Shown in pieces: positions 5,984-13,628 of a stretch of DNA of 18,847 bases. The notes below the pieces were generated by a model. The model did no database searches. It saw only the letters and a program-made list of their open reading frames with translations, and had not been told where the DNA came from. Source of the DNA: JAHDHW01 sp964551455 (GTDB taxonomy: Bacteria > Bacteroidota > Bacteroidia > Chitinophagales > Saprospiraceae); NCBI GenBank assembly GCA_964551455.1, contig CAZKDA010000081.1, positions 1 through 18,847 of the forward strand. The letters run 5' to 3'. Numbering within the stretch: the first letter of the stretch is position 1; every line of letters starts with the position of its first letter. Position numbers and translations under genes: made by a program.

Positions 5984-7555
5984 ATGAAAAAAACACCATC
6001 ATCTATACAAGTAGGAATTATTGATTTAATTTCAAACCGGCCAAATAACTCTCTTTGGGCAAAATATATGCACGCGAATTTTGCCAGCATTATGCCACAG
6101 ATCATCGCGATTTGGTGTCAGGAAAAAGGAGCAAAAGTACATTATACCTGCTATACCGGCATGGAAGATTTGTCTAAGGAATTACCAGAGAAGATTGATT
6201 TCCTTTTTATCAGCGCTTTTTCAGAAGCAGCACTGCTCGCATACTCCATTAGCAATTATTTTCGGAGTAGCGGGACGGTAACTATATTGGGAGGCCCACA
6301 TGCCAAGTGTTATCCCGATGATGCCACCCAATATTTTGATTACGTGCTGGGATTTACGCATCGCGAAATGGTCTATGATATATTGGCAGATGGTCAATCA
6401 CAAAAACCTGAAGGCATTTATCTCAATGCCAAAGGCCAACCACCGGATTTGCCTGGTGTCAGAGAACGCTGGCCTTTCATTTTGCAAAATCTGAAAAAGA
6501 CTCCTTTTTTGAAAATGGTGCCCATGATCGGCAGTATGGGTTGCCCTTATACTTGTAGCTTTTGTATCGACGCAGAAGTTCCCTACCAACCGCTTAATTA
6601 TGAAATAATCAAGGAAGACCTGAAATTCCTGCTGACACAATTCAAAAGGCCAAGAGTAGCCTGGCATGATCCAAACTTTGGTATCCGGTTTAATGACTAT
6701 ATGGAGTTAATTGAAGAAGTTGTACCCAAAGGCAGGATCGACTTTTTTGCAGAGAGCAGTTTGTCCCTGTTATCAGAAAAACATTTAATCCGATTAAATA
6801 AAAATAGCTTTGTGGGCATGTTGCCTGGGATCGAATCCTGGTTTGATCTGGGAAATAAATCGAGAACAGGCCAAAAGCAAGGATTGGAAAAACTGGAAGT
6901 AGTAGCCGAACACGTCAATCTCATCTTAAAGTACATTCCTTTTGTTCAAGCCAATTTTGTGTTGGGTCTTGATAATGACCAGGGAGCAGATCCATTCCGG
7001 ATTTCCAAAAAATTTGTAGATATAGTTCCGGGCGTTTTTCCGGCTTATACACTTTTGACGTCCTTTGGCAGTGCGGCACCGGCCAATTTGGGTTACCTGA
7101 TAAACGACCGGGTGCTTCCTTTTCCCTTTCATTTTCTCAATAACCAACGGGTAATGAATGTAAAACCTTTGAATTATACCTGGCCTGAGTTTTATGACCG
7201 GGTTATCGATCTGCTAAAACATTCTTATTCCTGGAAAGCTATGCGTCGGCGTGCTCAATCCAATACCAATTTCAATGCAAAGATTGCCAATTTTGGCAGA
7301 GCAATTTCATCTTCCGGCCCACGGGTCAGAATCAAATATTACGAGGAAAAAAGAAGACTTTTAGAAGAAGACTCCGCTTTCCGTGCTTACTTTGAAGGTG
7401 ATACGGATAAATTGCCGGCATTCTTTCTGAATGAAATAAAAGCTGAACTCGGGCCATTTATGAAATGGCTTCCCAAAGGAGCCATTTATCATAATCACAA
7501 AGCTTACCTGGAAGCCCAAATGGTAAATGATTCGGAAAAAATACTACGTGGCTGA
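5984..7555 (+). CDS. B12-binding-type radical SAM protein of unknown substrate (523 aa)
   Basis: Residues about 8-150 look like the Rossmann-type cobalamin-binding domain common before radical SAM cores: IDFLFISAFSEAALL, then ILGGPHAKCYPDDA and FDYVLGFTHRE, matching the family's GGPH...DYVV.GE pattern. I do not see the DxHxxG motif, so B12 may bind base-on or not at all. The radical SAM core starts at about 175 with the Fe4S4 motif CPYTCSFC (Cys187, Cys191, Cys194) and continues with WHDPNFGI and FAESSLSLLSEKHLIRL as core strands. Residues from about 400 form a long basic helical tail ending in GPFMKWLPKGAIYH. Such enzymes do methyl transfer, ring closure or methylthiolation, but nothing nearby names the substrate. 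The gene stands alone between mtnA-aldolase and a convergent gene. Confidence 0.85.
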   Translation: MKKTPSSIQVGIIDLISNRPNNSLWAKYMHANFASIMPQIIAIWCQEKGAKVHYTCYTGMEDLSKELPEKIDFLFISAFSEAALLAYSISNYFRSSGTVTILGGPHAKCYPDDATQYFDYVLGFTHREMVYDILADGQSQKPEGIYLNAKGQPPDLPGVRERWPFILQNLKKTPFLKMVPMIGSMGCPYTCSFCIDAEVPYQPLNYEIIKEDLKFLLTQFKRPRVAWHDPNFGIRFNDYMELIEEVVPKGRIDFFAESSLSLLSEKHLIRLNKNSFVGMLPGIESWFDLGNKSRTGQKQGLEKLEVVAEHVNLILKYIPFVQANFVLGLDNDQGADPFRISKKFVDIVPGVFPAYTLLTSFGSAAPANLGYLINDRVLPFPFHFLNNQRVMNVKPLNYTWPEFYDRVIDLLKHSYSWKAMRRRAQSNTNFNAKIANFGRAISSSGPRVRIKYYEEKRRLLEEDSAFRAYFEGDTDKLPAFFLNEIKAELGPFMKWLPKGAIYHNHKAYLEAQMVNDSEKILRG

Positions 7556-7579
7556 ACCATAAATATCAGATAGGTGAAC

Positions 7580-7607
7580 GCATCAGGATGCAATGGTTTC
7601 AACCATT
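7580..7607. terminator. Two small adjacent hairpins between convergent genes
   Basis: GCAT/ATGC (7580-7583 with 7588-7591) and AATGGTT/AACCATT (7592-7598 with 7601-7607) lie back to back, 24 nt past the radical SAM stop and 39 nt past the stop of the minus-strand gene. They are weak, with no T-run, and are offered only because of position. Confidence 0.25.
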
Positions 7608-7646
7608 TCTGGGTGGCAAATCAGTTTACGCAGTATTTGGTTATCA

Positions 7647-8300
7647 TTAGACGCCAGAGCTTATTAAATTTCTTAGGTTATCGTACAGTGTTTTATTGCT
7701 AATACCTTTGCCTCTTGCCGAAGGGTGGTAAAAATGAACAATGAGTTTATTTTTCCATTTAAACAAATTCGGTTTGGTCTTCTCTAATTTATCAAACAAC
7801 TCAAACCATAAGGATTCCCAACTAATTCCGCCAATAATGATATCCGGATCGATAATATTGATTTGTTTAATTATCAAATCTTTATCCTTCTGAATACATT
7901 CCTTTATTGTTGTAAAATTTGAAATATGATCCCCTGCTGTCTTTTTCAAATTCATAAAAGCAATGCTTTGCAAGCCTTCCTTGATTTGCTGGTCTGATAA
8001 ATTTCCTATGTCTTCGAGGCCGTTCAACAGTCCATAGGCCCAGGAACCAATTCTTATGGAAAACATTCCATAGAGAGCTTCTTCATTCCACCACGATCTG
8101 TAATCTCCTTCTTTGGCGCTTTCTTCAGATTTTGATTTGTTACCCTCCTTACAGAGGAAGAGGATTTTAATTTTCTGCTTCTCGAATTTATCTTCGCAAA
8201 TTATTCCATCCTTCTTGAACTTACCTTTATATTCTGGATTGATTGAAACCCATTGGTCAAATAGCTTTTCTAATTTTAAAGTTTTTTCTTCCTTTTTCAT
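7647..8300 (-). CDS. Possible uracil-DNA-glycosylase-fold protein (217 aa)
   Basis: I use the ATG at 8300; 30 more in-frame codons exist upstream but look non-coding (hydrophobic start with no pattern). Visible pattern: ILFLCKEGN (46-54), in the position and style of the UDG-superfamily motif A; AFMNLKKTAG in the middle, DPDIIIGG as a buried strand, and HFYHPSARGKG near the C-terminus, in the style of motif B (HPS). No catalytic Asp/Glu or zinc cluster is obvious, so base excision is not shown. Related Bacteroidota proteins are usually labelled hypothetical. Lys-rich and clearly more AT-rich than its neighbours, and inserted against the local gene direction, which suggests recent acquisition. 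Alternative: a restriction- or nucleotide-related orphan. Coding status fairly sure, fold call moderate. Confidence 0.7.
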   Translation of the reverse strand: MKKEEKTLKLEKLFDQWVSINPEYKGKFKKDGIICEDKFEKQKIKILFLCKEGNKSKSEESAKEGDYRSWWNEEALYGMFSIRIGSWAYGLLNGLEDIGNLSDQQIKEGLQSIAFMNLKKTAGDHISNFTTIKECIQKDKDLIIKQINIIDPDIIIGGISWESLWFELFDKLEKTKPNLFKWKNKLIVHFYHPSARGKGISNKTLYDNLRNLISSGV

Positions 8301-8456
8301 TTTATGGTGTTTAGTAATTGAAGGGTAGGTGTTATTTACTTTTTTGGATTCTAAAATACAATTTATGGCCACAAAGGCACAAAGTCTCATCTCAGTTTTT
8401 CACAATCGTGAACTTTTTGTAACAATAACCTTAACCTCAACCAATTCAACATTTCG

Positions 8457-8488
8457 TTGGGTAAATCGACACCGAATAATTACCTTGT
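8457..8488 (+). promoter_or_regulatory. Candidate promoter of the DHFR-like gene
   Basis: TTG (8457-8459), 21-nt spacer, TACCTTGT (8481-8488), then 25 nt to the start codon. The -7 box is identical over eight bases to that before 5984. Confidence 0.35.
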
Positions 8489-8513
8489 AACTAAAAAAAC
8501 AACCTCCCAAACC

Positions 8514-9047
8514 ATGAGAAAAGTAATATTATACATCGCCGCCAGCATCGACAATTTTATCGCAAAGCCCGACGGAAACCTGGATTGGCTGACCGATCCG
8601 GTTTATACCTTGAAAGATGAGGACTTTGGCTACGCAGCGTTGCTTCAATCGATCGACACTACCCTGATGGGCAATGCAACCTATAAAGAGATTTTGGGAT
8701 TTGACACGCCGTTCCCCTATCCCGACACGACGAATTACGTCTTTACCCGCAACAAGGATGAACCGGACAATGAGTTTGTAAAATTCATTGCAGGCGATAT
8801 CGCCGGCTTTACGCGCGAGCTTAAAAACCAGACCGGCAAAGACATCTGGCTCATCGGAGGCGGACAGATCAACACCGTATTGCTGGAGGAAAAATTGGTG
8901 GACCGAATTATCCTCACCATCATTCCCGTCACGCTAGGCGATGGCATACCCATGTTTCAAAAAGGGACTGTGGAAACCAGGTTCAAGCTGGAAAAAAGCC
9001 AGGCTTACGAAAACGGTTTTGTTCAACTGATTTATAACACAAAATAA
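8514..9047 (+). CDS. DHFR/RibD C-terminal-like reductase (177 aa)
   Basis: Starts at ATG 8514 (MRKVILYIAASIDNF), the usual first strand of this family; an earlier TTG at 8457 would add 19 residues unlike the family and falls on the promoter-like box. Signature parts: AASIDNFIAKPDGNLDWL (residues about 9-26), TLMGNATYKE for the nucleotide loop, and DIWLIGGGQINTVLL (about 115-129), followed by ILTIIPVTLGDGIPMF. This is the RibD_C/YyaP-type DHFR fold, NADPH-dependent; most members have no known substrate and few are true dihydrofolate reductases. Cytoplasmic. Stands alone upstream of dps on the same strand, 134 bp apart, with its own promoter-like box. Family sure, substrate unknown. Confidence 0.9.
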   Translation: MRKVILYIAASIDNFIAKPDGNLDWLTDPVYTLKDEDFGYAALLQSIDTTLMGNATYKEILGFDTPFPYPDTTNYVFTRNKDEPDNEFVKFIAGDIAGFTRELKNQTGKDIWLIGGGQINTVLLEEKLVDRIILTIIPVTLGDGIPMFQKGTVETRFKLEKSQAYENGFVQLIYNTK

Positions 9048-9181
9048 AACACTTTCCCTTCGGATGAAACAACGATTTTCGGTTTTTCCTGTTGGAAAAT
9101 ATAGCGGCAAGTTTCCATCAATTGATGTGTCGGATATCATTGCCGTTTTGTATGTTTATTGTTTAATTAATTTTTTAAAAA

Positions 9182-9676
9182 ATGAAAAACGTAATGGGAA
9201 ATTTGAATGCAATAGGATTAGATGCTGTTAAAGCCGGTGTACTGGCAGACAAGCTCAACGTCCTTTTGGCCAACTATTCTGTTTTTTATCAGAATGTAAG
9301 AGGCTACCACTGGAATATCAAAGGAGACAAATTCTTTGAGTTGCACATGAAATTTGAAGAACTTTACAACGATCTTATCGTAAAAATTGATGTAATTGCC
9401 GAGCGGATTTTGACGCTCGGGAAAACGCCGAACCATAAATATTCCGATTACATCCACAATTCGAGGATCGAAGAAAGCCCCGATGGGAAGGTCGGCGAAA
9501 AAGTAGTAGGCGAAGTACTCGCCGCATTCAAAACACTGATCGTGCTGCAACGGGAGATCCTCGATCTGTCTGCCGAAATCGGCGACGAAGGAACCAATTC
9601 CCTGATGAGCGACAATATCCGCGAACAGGAAAAGCTGGTCTGGATGTATTCCGCTTTTTTGACCAAAACTGGCTGA
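9182..9676 (+). CDS. dps: Dps-family DNA-binding ferritin (164 aa)
   Basis: Twelve-subunit mini-ferritin that oxidises ferrous iron with peroxide and stores it, protecting DNA during oxidative stress or stationary phase. The inter-subunit ferroxidase ligands are all present and correctly spaced: His43 (GYHWNIKG), His55, Asp70 and Glu74 (DVIAERIL). They match the H31/H43/D58/E62 set of characterised Dps proteins. Length is typical. The N-terminus is short with few lysines, so direct DNA binding is uncertain. The ATG at 9182 follows an AT-rich leader without a Shine-Dalgarno sequence. No OxyR- or Fur-like site is obvious upstream. Confidence 0.92.
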   Translation: MKNVMGNLNAIGLDAVKAGVLADKLNVLLANYSVFYQNVRGYHWNIKGDKFFELHMKFEELYNDLIVKIDVIAERILTLGKTPNHKYSDYIHNSRIEESPDGKVGEKVVGEVLAAFKTLIVLQREILDLSAEIGDEGTNSLMSDNIREQEKLVWMYSAFLTKTG

Positions 9677-9993
9677 TGCCTGAATATATTTTTTACTATC
9701 AGAAAAAGGTAAGTAATCAGGGCTTTTAGGGTGTTTTGGTATTATGGTATTATGGTGTTCCCGATTTCATCGTCCCGCTTTTTCTCGAAAAAGCGGGATA
9801 CGATATGGTATTATGGTATTTTGGTCAATAACCTATAACTTTTAACCCATAACTCATGAATTCTGTCTGTGATCTTACAAAACAAATTCACCCAACCCAT
9901 TGATTTTTATCATTGAATTATCAGGCAGAAAGCGGTCAATTGCCGACAAACTATCAGCACAAAAGGCAATACTTTTATTTAACCAATAGCAAA
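9677..9993. other. 317-bp spacer with repeat-flanked palindrome
   Basis: Separates dps from the MCE transporter operon. It contains the element at 9738-9820 and otherwise AT-rich sequence. An in-frame TTG at 9913 would extend the permease by 27 residues, but these do not resemble the family. Confidence 0.6.
9738..9820. repeat. Palindrome flanked by 14-bp direct repeats
   Basis: TCCCGCTTTTT (9773-9783) pairs perfectly with AAAAAGCGGGA (9788-9798) around a CTCG loop, and ATCG/CGAT (9769-9772, 9801-9804) extends it past a 2-nt bulge. GGTATTATGGTATT occurs at 9738-9751 and again at 9807-9820, itself built of ATGGTATT-like units. It looks like a small mobile palindrome inserted in a simple repeat, or a repeat expanded around it. 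It may also act as the dps terminator. Confidence 0.55.
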
Positions 9994-10755
9994 ATGAATA
10001 AGCTGAAACATTTTTTTCTTGAAACGGGCCGGATCACACTTTTTGCTATGCGTTATCTGAGGGAGTTATTTAAAACGCCCTTTGAATTCAAGGAATTGCT
10101 GCGGCAATGCTACCTCGTGGGCAACAAATCCTTTTTCCTCGTAGCGGTTACCGGTTTTATCCTGGGTTTGGTATTAACGCTTCAAACCCGCCCCACTATG
10201 ATGGATTTCGGGGCGGAAGCCTATATGCCTTCGATGGTCGGTATTTCCATTATCAGGGAATTAGGCCCTGTGATCACTGCGCTGATCTGTGCCGGAAAGA
10301 TCGGAAGCAGCATTGGCGCCGAGTTGGGCTCGATGAAAGTCACCGAACAAATTGACGCGATGGAGGTATCGGGCACCAATCCGTTCAAATACCTCGTCGT
10401 TACGCGGATCTCCGCTACCACGCTGATGCTGCCCATCCTGGTGATCTTTGCCGATACCATCGCATTGTTTGGTTCTTATTTGATAGAAAATGTAAAAGGC
10501 CAGGTAAGCTTCCAGTTGTACTTCGCCAAGGTGTTTGAATTTTTAACCTTCAGCGATTTAAACCCTTCGATCATCAAATCTTTTTTCTTTGGCTTTGCGA
10601 TCGGCTTGGTCGGCTGTTATAAAGGTTACAATGCTCAAAAGGGAACCTCCGGAGTTGGCCGTTCAGCAAATTCTGCGGTGGTGTTGGCTTCGATGCTGGT
10701 CTTTATCGTTGATTTTATCGCCGTGTTGATCACGGATATTTTTTATAGTTTATAA
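9994..10755 (+). CDS. mlaE: MCE/Mla-type ABC transporter permease (MlaE family)
   Basis: Inner-membrane permease of a phospholipid/lipid transporter that works with the ATPase and MCE protein encoded next. Starts at ATG 9994 (MNKLKHFFLE), giving 253 aa, the family size. The MlaE signature is clear: GISIIRELGPVITALICAGKIGSSIGAELGSM split around residues 86-117, then EQIDAMEVSGTNPFKYLVV. About five to six hydrophobic segments, including SFFLVAVTGFILGLVLTL near residue 48 and a C-terminal one (AVVLASMLVFIVDFIAVLI). First gene of the operon mlaE-mlaF-mlaD-like; 10-bp gap to the next. Symbol is by homology; the exact lipid and direction of transport are unknown. Confidence 0.9.
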   Translation: MNKLKHFFLETGRITLFAMRYLRELFKTPFEFKELLRQCYLVGNKSFFLVAVTGFILGLVLTLQTRPTMMDFGAEAYMPSMVGISIIRELGPVITALICAGKIGSSIGAELGSMKVTEQIDAMEVSGTNPFKYLVVTRISATTLMLPILVIFADTIALFGSYLIENVKGQVSFQLYFAKVFEFLTFSDLNPSIIKSFFFGFAIGLVGCYKGYNAQKGTSGVGRSANSAVVLASMLVFIVDFIAVLITDIFYSL

Positions 10756-10765
10756 AGGTCAGGAA

Positions 10766-11542
10766 ATGAACAAACCCGAAAAATCATCCAGCCTGATTGT
10801 CGGCGAAAAAGACAAAAAGGTTTTGATCGAAGTGAAAGACGTCTATAAATCTTTTGGCGACAACAAGGTGCTCAATGGCTTTAATCTCAGGCTTTACGAA
10901 GGGGAAAACCTGGTGATCGTCGGCAAGTCCGGTTCGGGAAAATCTGTGTTGATAAAATGTATCGTCCGTTTGATTATACCCGACAAGGGCACAATGCTCG
11001 TGCTTGGAAAGAATATCCCTGAATTGAACAGAGAGCAGCTCGATCAGCTTCGCACCGAAGTAGGTTTTCTGTTTCAGGGCAGCGCTTTGTACGATTCAAT
11101 GACCGTGCGGGAAAACCTGGAATTCCCATTGCGGAGACACCCTGAAAAGCTCGAGGGATTTGACGTGGACACACTCGTGGTCGAATCGTTGAGAAGCGTC
11201 GGTCTCGAACACACCGTCGATCTGCTGCCGGAAGAACTTTCCGGAGGAATGAAGCGAAGGATCGCGCTGGCACGCACCCTGATCCTGAGACCCAAAATAA
11301 TCCTTTATGACGAACCGACCAGCGGGCTGGATCCCATCACATCCAAAGAAATTTTGCAATTGATCCTGGATATACAGAAAAAATACGATACCGCTTCACT
11401 CATCATCACACACGACATGGACGCCGCCAGGATGATATCCAACCGAATGATCATTTTGATCGATGGCCGGGATTATGCTACCGGAACTTATCAGGAACTA
11501 TCGAATTCAAAAGACCCTAGAATAAGGGCATTTTTTAAATAG
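10766..11542 (+). CDS. mlaF: MCE/Mla-type ABC transporter ATPase (MlaF family)
   Basis: Cytoplasmic ATPase that powers the lipid transporter. ABC motifs in order: Walker A GKSGSGKS (53-60), Q-loop FLFQGSALYDSMTV, signature LSGGM (158-162, with Met in the MlaF style), Walker B IILYDEP (Asp182, Glu183), D-loop SGLD and H-loop His216 (THD). The Q-loop sequence GSALYDSMTVREN is typical of MlaF/Ttg2A. Preceded by an AGGAA Shine-Dalgarno 1-5 nt before the ATG, one of the better ones in the window. 258 aa, slightly longer than E. coli MlaF because of about 18 extra N-terminal residues. Confidence 0.93.
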   Translation: MNKPEKSSSLIVGEKDKKVLIEVKDVYKSFGDNKVLNGFNLRLYEGENLVIVGKSGSGKSVLIKCIVRLIIPDKGTMLVLGKNIPELNREQLDQLRTEVGFLFQGSALYDSMTVRENLEFPLRRHPEKLEGFDVDTLVVESLRSVGLEHTVDLLPEELSGGMKRRIALARTLILRPKIILYDEPTSGLDPITSKEILQLILDIQKKYDTASLIITHDMDAARMISNRMIILIDGRDYATGTYQELSNSKDPRIRAFFK

Positions 11543-11554
11543 AAAGCAAATCAA

Positions 11555-12589
11555 ATGAGTAAAGATCAGCAGCATGTTTTCCGATTAGGTGTTTTTGTTG
11601 TCGTCGGTGCTATTTTATTGATGCTCGGCGCTTATTTCATTGGCGAAAAGCAACACCTGTTTGGTTCTACTTTTCGGCTTAGCGCCTTTTTTTCAAATGT
11701 AAACGGCCTGCAGCCTGGCAACAATGTCCGGTTCGGAGGGGTCAATGTCGGCACTGTTGAAAAGATCGTTATTGAAAATGATTCGACCCTCCGCGTTGAA
11801 ATGAAACTCACCGAATCCATTCGGGAGCATATTAAAAAAGACGCCATCGCCAGCATCGGCACCGACGGCATCGTCGGCAATATGGTCGTAAATATCAATT
11901 GGGGGAAAGGAGACATGCCCGCTGTCGAACCCGGCGATGTTTTGCCAACATACAGCCGGATCGCTGCGGCGGATATGCTGAACACACTTGGCAAAACCAA
12001 TGAGAATTTTGCCATCTTTTCCAATGACCTTTTGGAGATCACTGAAAATATTGCAGCCGGCAAAGGTACGATCGCCATGTTGATACAAGATGAACAACTG
12101 GCTGCGGATCTCAAATATTCAATTTCCGGTATCAAAGCCACCACGGAGTTACTCAATGACGCCGGAAGACAGCTCAATACCATTTTTGATGAAATCCATC
12201 ACGGCGATGGGCTTTTCGCTACTTTGCTACAGGATACGGCTACGTTTCAGCGGATCGACCACATCATTTCCAAACTCGAAGACAGCAACTTTTACGATCA
12301 GTTGGATTCTACCATGTATTATCTCCGCGTTTCTTCCGAACGGATTTCCGGCTTCAGCCAGGAGCTAAATCAGTTGGCTGCCGGTCTTGAGCGTGGTGAA
12401 GGGATGCTGGGTGTTATACTGAAAGATTCACTGCTGGCGGGAGAGTTTCAGGAAACCATGAAAAACATCAACGAAGGCTCCCTCTTGTTGAATGAAAACC
12501 TCGAAGCCATGCGGCATAACTTCCTGTTCAAAAAGTATTTTAAGAAAAAGGAAAAAGAGGAAAAGAAAGAAGCCAGATCCGGCGATTGA
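11555..12589 (+). CDS. MCE-domain lipid transport protein (MlaD family, 344 aa)
   Basis: One N-terminal membrane helix (about residues 11-29), then an MCE domain (about 38-115) containing VNGLQPGNNVRFGGVNVGTV and IGTDGIVGNMVVNI. Such proteins form hexameric rings in the periplasm that carry lipid between the inner and outer membranes. The rest is a long helical region with repeated low-complexity turns (GKGTIAMLI, GEGMLGVILKD, GDGLFATLL), recalling the tunnel helices of longer MCE proteins, and a basic tail HNFLFKKYFKKKEKEEKK. Longer than E. coli MlaD (183 aa). Last gene of the operon; no MlaC or MlaB homologue follows. Starts 12 bp after the ATPase stop. Confidence 0.9.
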   Translation: MSKDQQHVFRLGVFVVVGAILLMLGAYFIGEKQHLFGSTFRLSAFFSNVNGLQPGNNVRFGGVNVGTVEKIVIENDSTLRVEMKLTESIREHIKKDAIASIGTDGIVGNMVVNINWGKGDMPAVEPGDVLPTYSRIAAADMLNTLGKTNENFAIFSNDLLEITENIAAGKGTIAMLIQDEQLAADLKYSISGIKATTELLNDAGRQLNTIFDEIHHGDGLFATLLQDTATFQRIDHIISKLEDSNFYDQLDSTMYYLRVSSERISGFSQELNQLAAGLERGEGMLGVILKDSLLAGEFQETMKNINEGSLLLNENLEAMRHNFLFKKYFKKKEKEEKKEARSGD

Positions 12590-12629
12590 ATCAGTTGGCC
12601 TTCTTGCCGCGCATGATTTTATATTCCGC

Positions 12630-13193
12630 TCAGTTTTTAATATGGCAGGCGCCATCGCAGGATGAACAGAAAAATCCGACTCCTCCGTTTGCAACTTCCA
12701 TACCTGCCTTGCGGCCTTCCGAGAGTTGTTGCTCCATGTGATTGCGTTGCGCGGGTGACATATCCAGCGCTGAATAATATTGCCGGACGTAGTGATCGAT
12801 CAGATCGCGAAGGGCAATTTTTCGAACAGTTTCGTCATCGCTGGAAAGATTCGTCACTGCATCCCGGGTCAGTTTCGTTTTTTTGTTTTTGAAATTTGAA
12901 TTTGCATAAAGGCTGAAACCGTTTTTCACATGATCGCAAATGGGGCACTTTGTCACCCAGTTGGCTTGGTTTTCAAGCAATTGGGCGGCAAGTTCCTGTG
13001 GAAAACGATCCTTTTGCAAGCCATAAAAAGTGGATTCTTTCAAAAAAGTATTTCTTTGTGTTTTTGTAGTTTTCAGGTTTGAATCGATTGAAACAAGGCT
13101 GGGTTTGCTGGTGTTGCAACCGAAAATTATTACAGCCCAACAAGTGAAAATGAAAATTCGGAAGCTCATGCAGTTGAAGTTTTTGAAGCTCAT
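12630..13193 (-). CDS. Cys-rich predicted lipoprotein of unknown function (187 aa)
   Basis: Signal peptide ending in IIFGC, so Cys26 is likely lipidated (Phe at -2 is unusual). A second in-frame ATG (13169) gives a tidier signal peptide, and I cannot choose; the two starts lie in a short duplication of ATGAGCTTC. The mature part has CPIC (83-86) in the middle and FCSSCDGACH at the C-terminus (Cys176, 179, 183, His184), a pattern for metal binding: zinc, or a CxxxCH-type heme site. No named domain. Encoded 3 bp after the small membrane protein at 13430-13197, so co-transcribed. The gene converges on the MCE operon. Function unknown. Confidence 0.7.
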   Translation of the reverse strand: MSFKNFNCMSFRIFIFTCWAVIIFGCNTSKPSLVSIDSNLKTTKTQRNTFLKESTFYGLQKDRFPQELAAQLLENQANWVTKCPICDHVKNGFSLYANSNFKNKKTKLTRDAVTNLSSDDETVRKIALRDLIDHYVRQYYSALDMSPAQRNHMEQQLSEGRKAGMEVANGGVGFFCSSCDGACHIKN

Positions 13194-13196
13194 GGT

Positions 13197-13430
13197 TTAA
13201 AAAGTTTGAGTTGAAAGTTGAATGATCTGGAAATTGGCATATTCCGGAGAATTGTTAGCCGGGTAGATGACCCAAAACAAAGCTCCTTTCAGCTTGAATC
13301 CCCGAAAATCGGCTTCGTTTTCGTTTTCAGATTTCAACACATCCTCCCGAAAATCCTTTTTAAAGATCAATCCGACAACGAGGATCAACAGGATTAAGGA
13401 CAAAACTATAAGGGCAATCGAGTTCTCCAT
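13197..13430 (-). CDS. Small single-helix membrane protein (77 aa)
   Basis: Residues 4-23 form one strong membrane helix (IALIVLSLILLILVVGLIF), followed by a charged stretch (KKDFREDVLKSENENE) and the segment FRGFKLKGALFWVIYP. It looks real because its stop sits 3 bp before the next gene, the charge pattern fits a membrane anchor with a cytoplasmic tail, and the start ATG is the first available. No recognised family. It probably acts with the Cys-rich lipoprotein downstream. Confidence 0.6.
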   Translation of the reverse strand: MENSIALIVLSLILLILVVGLIFKKDFREDVLKSENENEADFRGFKLKGALFWVIYPANNSPEYANFQIIQLSTQTF

Positions 13431-13592
13431 GATCTTAATTTCTCAATAACGTATTACAATGCTTTGCAATATAAAAGATTTTGCCGGCATTGCGGAAGGA
13501 TGCAAAAAATTATCAAGTCCCAGAAGAGATTTTTCGGGAAGGGTACTTCGCCTCACATTTTTCCTTTGACTTTATAAATGCACCAAAACACG

Positions 13593-13626
13593 AAAACCTT
13601 CCGCATCATTTTGACGGGAAGGTTTT
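13593..13626 (-). terminator. Hairpin after tRNA-Leu(GAG)
   Basis: GGAAGGTTTT (13617-13626) pairs with AAAACCTTCC (13593-13602), 10 bp perfect, ending in TTTT on the minus strand just past the tRNA 3' end. CACCAAAAC at 13581-13589 offers a competing partner for GTTTTGGTG (13622-13630). Confidence 0.5.
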
Positions 13627-13628
13627 GG

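Noticed and set aside
9084..9099. TTTTCC/GGAAAA hairpin after the DHFR-like gene
   Set aside because: Six weak pairs without a T-run; too little to call a terminator.
9943..9977. Promoter-like TTG...TACTTTTA before mlaE
   Set aside because: The spacer is 27 nt, longer than the roughly 19-23 nt seen at the other candidate promoters.
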